This document shows, piece after piece, positions 32,227 to 41,386 of a stretch of DNA of 64,000 nucleotides. Source of the stretch: F23-B02 sp963650165 (GTDB taxonomy: Bacteria; Bacillota; Clostridia; Oscillospirales; Oscillospiraceae); NCBI GenBank assembly GCA_963650165.1, contig CAVJKX010000008.1:1-64000 (forward strand). The letters are read 5' to 3'. Every line of letters starts with the position of its first letter. Position 1 is the stretch's first letter. The notes below the pieces were generated by a model that saw only the letters and a list, made by a program, of their open reading frames with translations, ran no database searches and was not told where the DNA came from. Both the position numbers and the translations under genes were made by a program.

Positions 32227-33309
32227 TTATATATCTCCGCGGAGCTGATCTGAGTCTGCCTTGATAATCCTGCGCTTGAGCTCGATGAACTTCAGCATCT
32301 GCTCGTGTGTGGGGATCGGAGAGGATTCGCGGTATATTATCTCGGGCTCGATGAGTATCGAATCCGGCTCGTTCAGCCTTCCGGTCGCCAGTCCTACGGC
32401 TACCTTGATCGCCCGCTGCGAGGCCTCGGCGATTTTCATGTCAACAACGGTTATCGACGGACTGCACTTTGCAAAAAAGGGAGCATAGCTCGTACCTGTC
32501 GTTATGATGTCGATGTCCTTGCCGACCACCGCACCCGCCTCGTTAAAGGCTCTGACCATTCCGAATGCCGCCGTGTCGTAAACGCTCATTATGACACGGG
32601 GCAATTTTTTTGTGCTCATGAGCTTGTGCCCTATCTCGTAGCCGTCGTCGGCGCCGTTATTGCAGTAAAGCACCTTCGTTTCGATGTTTATGCCGTAGCT
32701 GCGGCAGACGTCATATATTGCCTGGCTCCGCCGGTTCATGCCGAGGTGCGGGATCACGTTGCGCACGAGGACGATATCGTCTCCACCGCGGGCAATGGCC
32801 TGCTCCGCGACGAGACGGCCGACCCTGACATAGTCCACTCCGACGCAGCAGTAGCTTTCCAGCTGCCGGTTAACGATGACTGCCGGTACTCGCGGACGGC
32901 TCTTTTCGAGAGCCTGTATATCCGCCGTGTTGGGCGAGTAAATGACCGCAACATCGAAGTTTTTGCCGCTCCAGAGAATATCAGAGTTGCCGAGGGCGTT
33001 GTATTCGTAGGGATAAATGCTTATATCCACGGGCTCGGTCTCAAACTGCAGGGCAAGATTTATGCCTTCGACGATGTTTGGGATCATCGTTTCAAGATTT
33101 CTGGCCGGCCAGAAGCAGCCGATACGGATATTTTTCGGCTTATGATCGGACTTGCGGGCCTTGTATTCAAGCTCCGCTGCCGCCGCCCTGATCTCCTCCT
33201 GGACCTCGCGCGATATCCTGCGCCTGTCGCCCTGCCCGTTGAGAACATAGGAAACCGCAGCCGTTGAAACACCGCATTTTTTTGCTATGTCGGATAATGT
33301 GGCCATCAT
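32227..33309 (-). CDS. LacI-family transcriptional regulator
   Basis: A 360-residue LacI/GalR repressor: the N-terminal helix-turn-helix and hinge (LSDIAKKCGVSTAAVSYVLNG…EEIRAAAAELEYKA, 4-50) are followed by a periplasmic-binding-protein-like effector domain. It is transcribed away from the HMG-CoA lyase/CoA-transferase/permease/esterase operon, whose control region holds at least six TTAAGC half-sites. It most likely represses that operon and its own gene. The effector would be the imported acid or a derivative. The start is one of two adjacent ATGs after GGAGAG. Confidence 0.92.
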   Translation of the reverse strand: MMATLSDIAKKCGVSTAAVSYVLNGQGDRRRISREVQEEIRAAAAELEYKARKSDHKPKNIRIGCFWPARNLETMIPNIVEGINLALQFETEPVDISIYPYEYNALGNSDILWSGKNFDVAVIYSPNTADIQALEKSRPRVPAVIVNRQLESYCCVGVDYVRVGRLVAEQAIARGGDDIVLVRNVIPHLGMNRRSQAIYDVCRSYGINIETKVLYCNNGADDGYEIGHKLMSTKKLPRVIMSVYDTAAFGMVRAFNEAGAVVGKDIDIITTGTSYAPFFAKCSPSITVVDMKIAEASQRAIKVAVGLATGRLNEPDSILIEPEIIYRESSPIPTHEQMLKFIELKRRIIKADSDQLRGDI

Positions 33310-33354
33310 TTTCTCTCCTTAAGTTATCACACTGCAATATTCATATTACTATTT

Positions 33355-33562
33355 AACCGCTTATTAAGTCAAGAATAAAAGCAAATTTAAGCACGAAAAG
33401 CAGAATATATTTGCTTAAAAGTTGAATATTAAGCAGCTGTTTGTGAGATATGTCAAATTCGACGGTAATGCATTTAACACACTTAACAAAGATGAAATAA
33501 AATATTGACATTAATTTTGCTTAAAATTACATTAAAAACAGTTAAGAAATGTATATTAAGCA
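33355..33562. promoter_or_regulatory. Divergent control region with repeated TTAAGC half-sites and operon promoter
   Basis: AT-rich 267-bp spacer. A plus-strand promoter is seen: -35 TTGACA (33505-33510), 17-bp spacer, -10 TACATT (33528-33533). At least six copies of TTAAGC/GCTTAA lie across the region, including TTTTGCTTAAAA inside the promoter spacer, TTAAGCA at 33556-33562 beside the ribosome-binding site, and an inverted pair TGCTTAA…TTAAGCA separated by 10 nt near 33410-33435. These are the probable LacI-family operators, though not the canonical central-CG palindrome. Confidence 0.7.
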
Positions 33563-33576
33563 AGAGGAGGACAACT

Positions 33577-34479
33577 ATGGCAAGAAAGATAAGCGTGCTT
33601 GAATGCGGTCCGCGTGACGGCTGGCAGAATCTGAAGGAGATCATTCCTACGGGAACGAAGCTCGAGCTTATTGACGACATGCTGGCCTGCGGCATTTCCA
33701 CCATGGAGGTGACCTCGTTTGTGAGCCCGAAGGCGATACCGCAGATGGCGGACGCCGCGGCCGTCGCCGAATACTGCGTCGGCAAATATCCGGACAGGAC
33801 GCTTTACGCGCTGGTACCGAACTACAGAGGCGCACAGAATGCGGCAGCGGCAGGAATAAAGCACATAACATATGTCATCTCGCTCAGTCAGACCCACAAC
33901 AAGGCCAACATAAACCGTACACACGAACAGTCGTTTGAGGAGCTTGCAAGGATAATCGAGGACTTCCCCGACATGAAGATAAGCATCGGAATGGCGACGA
34001 GCTTCGGCTGCCCCTTTGAGGGAATACCGAAGATAAGCGAGGCGGCGGCTTTTGCAAAGCGCATATGCGACGCCGGAGTCAGCTCCATCTACCTCGCTGA
34101 CACTATAGGTATAGCCGACCCGCGTCAGGTGCGCGAGACAATAGCCGCCGTGCGCAGCGCAGTTCCCGACTGTCAGCTGCAGGTGCACATCCACGATACC
34201 CGCGGCATGGGCATGGTAAACACGCTGGCGGCGATCGAGAGCGGCGTTGATATCGTGCAGTCCACTCTCGGCGGCCTCGGAGGCTGCCCGTTTGCACCGG
34301 GAGCATCCGGAAACCTTGCGACGGAGGATCTTGTGTACATGCTCGACCGCATGGGTTACGAAACCGGCATTGATTTTGAAAAGCTGCTGGAGATCTCCAA
34401 AAAGCAGAAAGAGCTTATAAAGGACGGCGTCTACAGCGGCCATCAGATGAATATAGCAGCAAAAAGTAAGTGTTATTGA
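33577..34479 (+). CDS. Hydroxymethylglutaryl-CoA lyase
   Basis: HMG-CoA lyase cleaves (S)-3-hydroxy-3-methylglutaryl-CoA into acetoacetate and acetyl-CoA. The 300-residue TIM-barrel product has the full signature: CGPRDGWQN (metal/substrate Arg-Asp), METVSF-type word EVTSFVSPK, VHIHDTRG with both metal-binding His, and GGCPFAPGASGNLATEDLVYML with the catalytic Cys. The start at ATG 33577 follows GAGGAGG; upstream in-frame codons lie in the promoter. It leads an operon with a class III CoA-transferase, an anion permease and an esterase. A lyase for a related 3-hydroxy-acyl-CoA (for example citramalyl-CoA type) is the main alternative. Confidence 0.92.
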   Translation: MARKISVLECGPRDGWQNLKEIIPTGTKLELIDDMLACGISTMEVTSFVSPKAIPQMADAAAVAEYCVGKYPDRTLYALVPNYRGAQNAAAAGIKHITYVISLSQTHNKANINRTHEQSFEELARIIEDFPDMKISIGMATSFGCPFEGIPKISEAAAFAKRICDAGVSSIYLADTIGIADPRQVRETIAAVRSAVPDCQLQVHIHDTRGMGMVNTLAAIESGVDIVQSTLGGLGGCPFAPGASGNLATEDLVYMLDRMGYETGIDFEKLLEISKKQKELIKDGVYSGHQMNIAAKSKCY

Positions 34480-34498
34480 TGATAAGGAGTTGATTTGT

Positions 34499-35686
34499 AT
34501 GGATGCACTTGAAGACCTTGTGGTCCTCGATCTTACGCGAGTTCTGGCCGGCCCGTACAGCACTATGATGCTGGCGGACTTCGGAGCAAAGGTCATAAAG
34601 ATCGAGGTGCCCGTCAAGGGCGACGACACGCGCTCTATGGGACCGTTCAAAAACGGCTCGAGCCTCTACTACGCGAATGTCAACCGCAACAAGAAGGGAA
34701 TAACGCTCAACCTCAAATCCGACGAGGGAAAGAAAATGTTCCTTGAGATGGTGAAGAAGGCTGACATAGTCGTCGAAAACTACCGTCCTGGCGTTATGGA
34801 CAGGCTCGGCCTCGGATATGATGTACTCAAGCAGGAAAACGAGCGCATAATCTACGCTGCGGTCTCCGGCTTCGGCAGCTACGGCCGCTTCCGCAGCCGT
34901 CCCGGCTACGACATAATCGCCCAGTCATACGGCGGCCTGATGAGCATAACCGGTGAAGCGGGCGGACACCCGCTGCGCGTCGGCAACGCCATGGGCGATG
35001 TTCTCGGCGGAATGAACCTCACGATCGGCATACTAGCTGCTGTGCATGCAAGGCAGCTCAGCGGCAAGGGGCAGAGAGTGGACGTTTCCCTCGTTGACAG
35101 CGTAGTTTCCTCCCTTGAAACCGGAACACAGCGCTATTTCGCATCCGGCGAGGAGCCTGAGCTCATAGGCAACCGCTATGCCGCGGCCTATCCCTACGAT
35201 TCCTTCGCCGCTTCCGACGGACATTTTGTCATCGGCTGCGCGAACGACAAGCTCTTCAAGCTCCTGTGCGAGGCCATCGGCAGAGAGGATCTGCTGGCCG
35301 ACGAACGCTTTTCGACCAATGTTCTGAGATGCGAAAACTACGCCGCGCTCAAGCCCGAGATAGAGAAATGGAGCTCCGTGCGTACTATAGACGAGTGCTT
35401 CGGAATAATAAACAAGGCCGGCGTGCCCGTCTCCCCGATAAACGGGCTCAGCCGCGTAACGACCGACCCTCATATTGTCAATGACCGCGAGATGTTTGTC
35501 AGCATAAAGCACCCGGAGATAGGCGAGATGAAGGTAAACGGCAATCCTGTCAAGCTTCTGGATACCATGCCGAAGATCAAAACTCCGGCGCCGACGCTCG
35601 GTCAGGATAACGAGCAGATCTACGCTGAGCTTCTCGGTCTCGGCCCGGATGAGCTTGAAAAGCTCAGAAGTGCGGGAACGATATAA
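34499..35686 (+). CDS. Class III CoA-transferase (CaiB/BaiF family)
   Basis: Moves CoA between carboxylic acids through an aspartyl-CoA thioester. The 395-residue product shows LEDLVVLDLTRVLAGPYSTMMLADFGAKVIKIE at the N-terminus, the YRPGVMDRLGLGY region, and the catalytic Asp in NAMGDVLGG. AAGGAG lies 9 nt before ATG 34499. Directly after an HMG-CoA lyase gene, it most likely activates the free acid (HMG or a close analogue) with acetyl-CoA, acetoacetyl-CoA or succinyl-CoA as donor; human SUGCT is a family member that acts on HMG and glutarate. The assigned substrate is inference. Confidence 0.9.
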   Translation: MDALEDLVVLDLTRVLAGPYSTMMLADFGAKVIKIEVPVKGDDTRSMGPFKNGSSLYYANVNRNKKGITLNLKSDEGKKMFLEMVKKADIVVENYRPGVMDRLGLGYDVLKQENERIIYAAVSGFGSYGRFRSRPGYDIIAQSYGGLMSITGEAGGHPLRVGNAMGDVLGGMNLTIGILAAVHARQLSGKGQRVDVSLVDSVVSSLETGTQRYFASGEEPELIGNRYAAAYPYDSFAASDGHFVIGCANDKLFKLLCEAIGREDLLADERFSTNVLRCENYAALKPEIEKWSSVRTIDECFGIINKAGVPVSPINGLSRVTTDPHIVNDREMFVSIKHPEIGEMKVNGNPVKLLDTMPKIKTPAPTLGQDNEQIYAELLGLGPDELEKLRSAGTI

Positions 35687-35757
35687 GAAACCGTACTTAA
35701 ATGACGGAAGTACAGCACATAAACGCAAAATAAAATATTGTACAAGGAGAAATATGT

Positions 35758-37227
35758 ATGAACAAGAAAGAAACATCTAAAAACATACAGATCATAATTG
35801 CTCTCTTTATTATGTTCGCAGCGGGGTATATAATACCGCCTTGGGGACCCGTAACAAGAATGGGCGTACAGTATCTGTGCATCATGATCGGCTGGATCTA
35901 TCTGAGTATTATCACCGGCGGTCTGCTCCTGTCCTCGGTCCTGAGCCTCACGGCATGCGTCATACCCGGATACTATACGGCAGGCTCGATAGTTCAGGCG
36001 ACCCTCGGCAACAGCATCACCATTCTGATCATCTTCATCTTCATAATGGTGTACATTTTCCAGAAGACAGATACCGGCGAATTTCTCGTGAGGTGGTTCC
36101 TCTCGCGCAAGATTGTCAACGGCCGTCCCTACCTGTTTACGGCGTTTTACTTCCTCGCGGTTATCGTCATAGGCGCGGTCATCGGCTCCTTCGGCATAAT
36201 ATTGCTCGCAATCGCAATACTTACCGCAATATCGGAAGTTACCGGCATGGACAAGAAAGATGATTACTTCCGTTTTCTTCTGCTTTCAACGGTTGCCCTG
36301 TCGGGAACGACCGAGGTGTTCTTCCCCTTCAAACCGTATGCGGCTCTGTATATGAGCATATTCGACAACACGCTCAGCAGCATCGGCACGGCGTGCGACG
36401 GAAACACATGGCTCATCACCTCGATAATCATTGCCGTGTTCTCCTTCCTGATTCTTATGCTGCTGGCCCGCTTTGTGTTCAAGTTCGATATGACCAAAAT
36501 GAAGGCTCTTGACGTATCGGTCCTGCAGACTGAAAAATTCAGAAAGATGAATGCGAAGCAGGTAATTGTTCTGATCGCCGTTATTCTCACCTTCTTCTAC
36601 CCGTTCTTCCTCATGCTGATCCCCGAGACAAGCGGAGTCTACGCCTTCTTCAACGGCATCGGTCAGTATCTGTTTATGGGCTTTGTCGTATGCATTCTCT
36701 GCCTTATCAAGATTAAGGGTGAAAACATAGCCGAGATCAATGACGTTTTCAAGAACGGTACCAACTGGCAGATAATCTTTGCCGTCGGCGCGGTGATTGC
36801 CATAGGCGGCGCAATGTCGGCAGAGGACAGCGGCGTTGCCTCTTGGCTGCTGAGCATCTTCCAGGGACTGTTCGGAGACATGAGCATTGTTTCGATGGTA
36901 ATAATCGTCAGCATCCTCAGCTGCGTGATCACGCAGTTCTTCTCCAACTCCGCCACGGCGATACTGTTCCTGTCCGCATTGGCGCCTATGGCGGTGGTCC
37001 TGTATCAGCAGGGCGTAAACGTTTCCGTTTTCCCGTGCATCATCGGTATCGGCACGCTGACGGCCTGCCTGCTGCCCTCAGGTTCCGGTCAGTCGGCCAT
37101 CATGCTCGGCACCGATATATTCGCCGAAGACGGTCAGACCTGGGCGCTTTCAAAGGGCCTGATAGTTTTCGCAGGCATTGCGGTTGCAGTGACCGCTGCC
37201 GGTATTGTCAGCATTCTTGTCCTCTAA
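35758..37227 (+). CDS. Ion-transporter-superfamily permease, probable di/tricarboxylate importer
   Basis: A 489-residue polytopic membrane protein with about 12 hydrophobic helices. The repeated re-entrant-type words (TLGNSITILIIFIF in the first half, FFSNSATAILFLSALAP in the second) recall the SNT-type motifs of DASS/SLC13 and related anion transporters. The first third is very hydrophobic and lacks a signal peptide. It is the third gene of the HMG-CoA lyase operon, with AAGGAG before ATG 35758. It would import the carboxylate for the CoA-transferase. Family level is reasonably sure; the substrate is not. Confidence 0.75.
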   Translation: MNKKETSKNIQIIIALFIMFAAGYIIPPWGPVTRMGVQYLCIMIGWIYLSIITGGLLLSSVLSLTACVIPGYYTAGSIVQATLGNSITILIIFIFIMVYIFQKTDTGEFLVRWFLSRKIVNGRPYLFTAFYFLAVIVIGAVIGSFGIILLAIAILTAISEVTGMDKKDDYFRFLLLSTVALSGTTEVFFPFKPYAALYMSIFDNTLSSIGTACDGNTWLITSIIIAVFSFLILMLLARFVFKFDMTKMKALDVSVLQTEKFRKMNAKQVIVLIAVILTFFYPFFLMLIPETSGVYAFFNGIGQYLFMGFVVCILCLIKIKGENIAEINDVFKNGTNWQIIFAVGAVIAIGGAMSAEDSGVASWLLSIFQGLFGDMSIVSMVIIVSILSCVITQFFSNSATAILFLSALAPMAVVLYQQGVNVSVFPCIIGIGTLTACLLPSGSGQSAIMLGTDIFAEDGQTWALSKGLIVFAGIAVAVTAAGIVSILVL

Positions 37228-37248
37228 AAATGAAAGGCATATGCAGCA

Positions 37249-38220
37249 ATGAACAATGATATTATAAAAATAAAAAGCAGAGGCAGCTTCCACGTCGGCG
37301 GCGAGAAGGTGGAGCTCAAAAACGTCCCCGTTGAAGACTTCCCGTATATGGGCGGCAAGTTCACCTTCCATTCCGATCCCAACGGCACACACTGGGTAAA
37401 GCAGATGTATGTTCAATACACCGAGCTTGCCGAACCGGTCTCGCCCTATCCCGTTCTCATGTGGCACGGCGGCGGTCTGACCGGCGTTACCTACGAAACC
37501 ACGCCCGACGGACGCGAGGGCTGGGATACGCTGTTCCTTCGCAGCGGCTACAGCGTCTATGTTTCCGACGCCGTCGAGCGCGGCCGTGCAAGCTGGGCAA
37601 AGTTCCCCGAGATAAATCCGACGCCGCCCATATTCCATACCTATGAGGCCAGATGGCTGAACCTCAAAATGGGCGAAACATACCCCGTGCCGTATGAGGG
37701 TCAGAGATTTCCCGTCGACTGCTATGATCAGCTCATGATGCAGAGCGTGCCGAGATGGCTGACATCGGACGAATGGACGACGGATGCCTATATGAAGTAT
37801 CTGGAGCGGCTTCAAAAAACCGTCCCCGGAGTTGTAATAGTGGTTCACAGTCAGGGCAGCCTGTATGCCCTCAGAGCGGCACAGCGTTTTCCTGATTTCG
37901 TAAAGGGCATTGTTTTTGTCGAAAATATCGGCCTGCCGAATGCCGATGACGACATAAGCTGCTTTAAGAAAATACCCGCTATGTATCTCTACGGCGACTT
38001 TATGAGTGAGGAATACAAGGTCGTCCATCCCTGGGTGAATGCCGTAAGAGCCAACGAGGAGCGCTACATGCGCCAGCTTGATGAGATAGGTGCCGATTAC
38101 ACATGGCTTCGTCTGCCCGATATCGGCATCAAGGGCAATTCACACATGCTGATGATGGATAACAACAACGATCAGATCGCGGATATTATCTGCGGCTGGA
38201 TAAAAGATCATGTGAAATAA
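37249..38220 (+). CDS. Alpha/beta hydrolase (esterase), esterase-713-like
   Basis: A 323-residue cytosolic hydrolase. An oxyanion-hole word WHGGGLTG (about 74-81), a nucleophile elbow VVHSQGSLYAL with Ser in H-S-Q-G, a following VENIGLP that could supply an acidic residue, and a late His in GNSHMLMMDNN form a plausible catalytic triad. The arrangement resembles the Alcaligenes esterase 713 group. No signal peptide is present. As last gene of the lyase/CoA-transferase/permease operon, it may free the acid from an imported ester, for example a hydroxymethylglutaryl conjugate (inference). A perfect inverted repeat follows. Confidence 0.82.
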   Translation: MNNDIIKIKSRGSFHVGGEKVELKNVPVEDFPYMGGKFTFHSDPNGTHWVKQMYVQYTELAEPVSPYPVLMWHGGGLTGVTYETTPDGREGWDTLFLRSGYSVYVSDAVERGRASWAKFPEINPTPPIFHTYEARWLNLKMGETYPVPYEGQRFPVDCYDQLMMQSVPRWLTSDEWTTDAYMKYLERLQKTVPGVVIVVHSQGSLYALRAAQRFPDFVKGIVFVENIGLPNADDDISCFKKIPAMYLYGDFMSEEYKVVHPWVNAVRANEERYMRQLDEIGADYTWLRLPDIGIKGNSHMLMMDNNNDQIADIICGWIKDHVK

Positions 38221-38603
38221 TCAGAAAAGCGGCCTCCGGTCCGAGATATCAGCGCCGGACGCAATTCGAGGCGGCTTAGAGCAAAATCATTAAATAATAT
38301 TCAAACAGGCCGAAGGAGCAGCTCCTTCGGCCTGTTCTGTATTCCCTTGCGGCAAGTGCGGATTTTTGCTTATGGATTATTATGCTGTAATCTGGTTAAG
38401 AGCTGTTATGAACCGATAAAAAAGCAGCTTCAAAGCAGGCGGAAAGCTGCACAGGATACATTGCTGACCGTTGCGCAAGCGGGATTATTGCAGATACCCC
38501 TCCCTGGCCTTCACTCCGAAATGGGCTTCCAACGGCGCTGTCCCTGCCGATTCCGGAAGTGTCCGTAAATACAAGAAAAGGCGTAGTCGTCAACTACGTC
38601 CCC
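38221..38603. other. Intergenic stretch without a recognisable gene
   Basis: Apart from the inverted repeat at 38304-38336, I see nothing firm here. A 65-codon minus-strand frame (38396-38593) has no ribosome-binding site or recognisable product. Confidence 0.5.
38304..38336 (+). terminator. Perfect inverted repeat, likely terminator of the HMG operon
   Basis: AACAGGCCGAAGGAGC and its exact inverse are separated by a single A: 16 pairs. The T-tail is weak (CTGTATTCCC), so it could act in transcript stabilisation as well as termination. Confidence 0.65.
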
Positions 38604-38613
38604 TGTGAACTCG

Positions 38614-38666
38614 CTGTATAAAAAAGCGAGTGTTCTTACAGCCTTTCAAATGCTATAAGAACACTC
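38614..38666 (-). terminator. Terminator of the tRNA-Leu transcript
   Basis: On the minus strand the stem GAGTGTTCTTA / TAAGAACACTC is followed by CGCTTTTTTA. It lies immediately downstream of the tRNA. Confidence 0.8.
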
Positions 38667-38670
38667 GATA

Positions 38671-38758
38671 TGGTGCGCGAGGCGGGACTTGAACCCGCAC
38701 GCCCGGAGTGAGCACTAGAACCTGAATCTAGCGAGTCTGCCAATTCCACCACTCGCGC
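38671..38758 (-). tRNA. tRNA-Leu (anticodon CAG)
   Basis: The 88-nt cloverleaf has acceptor GCGCGAG / CTCGCGC, anticodon stem CTAGA / TCTAG around loop TTCAGGT (anticodon CAG, reading CUG), a long variable arm of the class II type, T-arm GCGGG-TTCAAGT-CCCGC, and an encoded 3' CCA. Its own terminator follows. Confidence 0.95.
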
Positions 38759-38842
38759 ATTTGCCTGATAATAATAGCATTCCTCATCGGCCTTGTCAAG
38801 AAAATTATTTTTTCAACTACTATGTTATTTCCTGCGCAAAGA

Positions 38843-38851
38843 TGATATAAT
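38843..38851 (+). promoter_or_regulatory. Extended -10 promoter
   Basis: TGATATAAT, an extended -10 element, about 30 nt upstream of the DUF975 start. No good -35 is seen. Confidence 0.45.
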
Positions 38852-38880
38852 CACGGTATAAATATCAGGAGGTCTGACCT

Positions 38881-39744
38881 ATGGACGGAAAACAGCTTAA
38901 GGAGCAGTCAAAAAACCTTATCAGAACTGCCGATCCCAAACCCGTCGTCACCGCGATCATATACATCCTCATTCTCGCGGTGCTCAGCTTCCTTTCGTAC
39001 AAGATCGCCGGCGACTCTGCCTTCAGGCTTCAGAAGGTCTTTGAGGACTTCGGCTTCAACTACGACGTGAGCATAAACGACGATACCTACGATTATGATT
39101 ACGACCTCAGCGACGAGGATGCCGAGCAGCTTATCTACGCCATACAGGAGGCCATGCCTACGCCGACCGCGGTGCTGCTCGATCTTGCCATCCAGATAGT
39201 GACGATCGTCCTCGGCGGCGGCTTTGCGATATTCTGCCTGCGGACGGTCCGCGGCATGGAGGCCAGCTACTGGAACATTTTCGATGCCTTCGGCATGTTC
39301 TTCCGCGTACTGTGGCTGTACATTCTCGAGAGCATATTCATCTTCCTGTGGTCCCTGCTGCTCATATTCCCGGGCTTCATCGCGTTCTACCGCTACCGTC
39401 AGGCGCTGTACCTGCTGCTTGAGCACCCGGAGATGAGCGCACTGCAATGCATAACGGAGAGCAAGCGCATCATGAAGGGACACAAGGGCGAGCTCTTCGT
39501 CATGGACCTGAGCTTCATCGGCTGGGGCGTGCTCGTCGGCCTTGCATCCTACCTCGGCTACACTCTCGCCGACGCGATGTCACCCTCTGTAATTGCGGAC
39601 ATACTCAACACCGTCGGTCTGGGCATCCTCGTCCAGTTCTACGTCATGCCGTACATGGATCTGACCTACGCAGGCTACTATATCGAGCTCACCAAGCCCG
39701 CTCCCGACGAAGCCTTTGCCGACGGCTGGACACCGGAGCTGTAA
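38881..39744 (+). CDS. DUF975 family membrane protein
   Basis: A 287-residue integral membrane protein with about six helices, of the DUF975 family common in Firmicutes and of unknown function. Family words are visible: the N-terminal amphipathic start, SYWNIFDAFGMFFRVLW, LLLIFPGFIAFYRYRQALYLL and the ESKRIMKGHKGELFVMDLSFIGW motif. An acidic stretch (YDYDYDLSDEDAEQ, about 76-89) lies in an outside loop. AGGAGG precedes ATG 38881. The beta-CASP nuclease gene follows after 9 nt, so the two are cotranscribed. Confidence 0.88.
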   Translation: MDGKQLKEQSKNLIRTADPKPVVTAIIYILILAVLSFLSYKIAGDSAFRLQKVFEDFGFNYDVSINDDTYDYDYDLSDEDAEQLIYAIQEAMPTPTAVLLDLAIQIVTIVLGGGFAIFCLRTVRGMEASYWNIFDAFGMFFRVLWLYILESIFIFLWSLLLIFPGFIAFYRYRQALYLLLEHPEMSALQCITESKRIMKGHKGELFVMDLSFIGWGVLVGLASYLGYTLADAMSPSVIADILNTVGLGILVQFYVMPYMDLTYAGYYIELTKPAPDEAFADGWTPEL

Positions 39745-39753
39745 GGAGAAAAC

Positions 39754-41364
39754 ATGAAGATCACATTCCTGGGCGCTGCCCACGAGGTCACGGGAAGCTG
39801 CACGCTTCTCGAGGTCGGAGACAAGAGAGGTCTTATCGACTGCGGCATGGAACAGGGCAAGGATCTTTTTGAAAATCAGAAGCTGCCGGTCGCGGCTGCG
39901 GCGCTCGACTTCGTGCTGGTTACGCATGCGCACATAGACCACTCGGGACTTCTGCCGCTGCTGTACAAAAGCGGCTTCCGCGGCGCGGTGTACGCGACGG
40001 GCGCGACCTGCTCGCTGCTGGATATCATGCTGCGCGACTGTGCGCACATCCAGATGTCCGAGGCCGAGTGGAAATCGCGCAAGGCGATGCGCCGCGGCGA
40101 GGGGCCGGTCGAGCCCCTGTACGACCTTGAGGACGTTGCGGGGCTCCTGAAGCTGCTGCGCCCCTGCGATTACGGCAGCATGATACAGGTAAACGAGGCC
40201 GTGACCGTTCGCTTTACCGACGTCGGGCACCTGCTGGGCTCGGCGGCAATCGAGATATGGCTCAAGGAGGCCGGACACGAGAAAAAGATCGTCTTTTCCG
40301 GCGATATCGGCAACCTCGATCAGCCCATACTCTGCGACCCGAAGCACATCGATAAGACCGATTACCTCGTCATCGAATCCACCTACGGCGACCGGAACCA
40401 CTCCGACGGACGGCCGGACTATATCGCCGCGCTTTCCGACTGCATCCAGCGCACGCTCGACCGCGGCGGCAACGTCATAATCCCCGCCTTTGCCGTCGGC
40501 AGAACGCAGGAGATGCTGTATTTCATCCGCGAGATCAAAAACCGCGGCCTCGTAAAGGGGCACGACAACTTCCCCGTTTACGTTGACAGCCCTCTCGCCG
40601 TCGAGGCAACGGGTATCTTCTTGCAATGCGACACGAGCTATGTCGACGAGGAGATGCGCGCCATCATCCGCTCGGGCGAAAATCCCCTGCTGTTCCCCGG
40701 ACTGCACACGGCCGTCAGCCAGGCCGAGTCCAAGGCGATAAACGAGGATAAGGAGCCCAAGGTCATCATCTCCGCGTCCGGCATGTGCGACGCGGGCCGC
40801 GTGCGCCACCACCTCAAGCACAATCTATGGCGGCCCGAGTGCCTTGTGCTGTTCGTCGGCTACCAGGCGGCCGGAACGCTCGGCCGTGCGCTGCACGACG
40901 GTGCGAAGGAGGTAAAGCTCTTTAACGAGCAGATCGAGGTCAGGGCCGAGATCGCCGCCCTGCCGGGGGTCAGCGGGCACGCCGACAAGCGCGGGCTCAT
41001 CGCGTGGCTCGAGGGCTTTTCCGAAAAGCCGGAGCTCGTGTTCGTAAACCACGGCGACCCCGAGAGCGCCGACAGCTTCACCGCCTGCCTCAACAACGAG
41101 CTGGGCTACCGCGCCTTCGCGCCGTACAGCGGCACGGAGTTCGACCTCGCAGAGGGGCGCTTTACCGTCATAACCGAGGGCAAGCCTGTCGTCCGTGCGC
41201 AGAAGGCTCCTGCCGAGCGCAGGACAAACCCCGTGTTCACCGAGCTCGTGCAGGCGGCGGAAGCGCTCTTGCAGGCCGCACGCGGCTGCGAGGGACGCCC
41301 GAACCGCGAGCTGCGCGCCTTCACTGCCCTGATCCGCACGCTGTCGGAGAAAATGAAACGATAA
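39754..41364 (+). CDS. Metallo-beta-lactamase/beta-CASP family nuclease
   Basis: A 536-residue zinc-dependent hydrolase of the beta-CASP group, which contains RNA-processing endo- and exonucleases related to CPSF73. The zinc motif THAHIDHSG (57-65: H58, H60, D62, H63) is canonical, with DVGHLLGSAAIEIW, VFSGDIGNLDQP, the beta-CASP cap (IESTYGDRNH…) and the late motifs ISASGMCDAGRVRHHLKH and LPGVSGHADKRGLIAWL. The last 70 residues form a family-variable helical tail. Likely an RNA maturation or turnover enzyme; the target is unknown. It follows DUF975 by 9 nt. Confidence 0.92.
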   Translation: MKITFLGAAHEVTGSCTLLEVGDKRGLIDCGMEQGKDLFENQKLPVAAAALDFVLVTHAHIDHSGLLPLLYKSGFRGAVYATGATCSLLDIMLRDCAHIQMSEAEWKSRKAMRRGEGPVEPLYDLEDVAGLLKLLRPCDYGSMIQVNEAVTVRFTDVGHLLGSAAIEIWLKEAGHEKKIVFSGDIGNLDQPILCDPKHIDKTDYLVIESTYGDRNHSDGRPDYIAALSDCIQRTLDRGGNVIIPAFAVGRTQEMLYFIREIKNRGLVKGHDNFPVYVDSPLAVEATGIFLQCDTSYVDEEMRAIIRSGENPLLFPGLHTAVSQAESKAINEDKEPKVIISASGMCDAGRVRHHLKHNLWRPECLVLFVGYQAAGTLGRALHDGAKEVKLFNEQIEVRAEIAALPGVSGHADKRGLIAWLEGFSEKPELVFVNHGDPESADSFTACLNNELGYRAFAPYSGTEFDLAEGRFTVITEGKPVVRAQKAPAERRTNPVFTELVQAAEALLQAARGCEGRPNRELRAFTALIRTLSEKMKR

Positions 41365-41386
41365 AGAACGTCAAGGGAGAAGCCGC

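Noticed and set aside
33084..33562. A riboswitch or attenuator in the LacI/HMG-lyase spacer
   Set aside because: The AT-rich region is explained by promoter hexamers and repeated TTAAGC sites; no conserved RNA fold was recognised.
38396..38593. A 65-codon minus-strand ORF between the esterase operon and tRNA-Leu
   Set aside because: No ribosome-binding site, no recognisable product, and the region looks like decayed or non-coding DNA.
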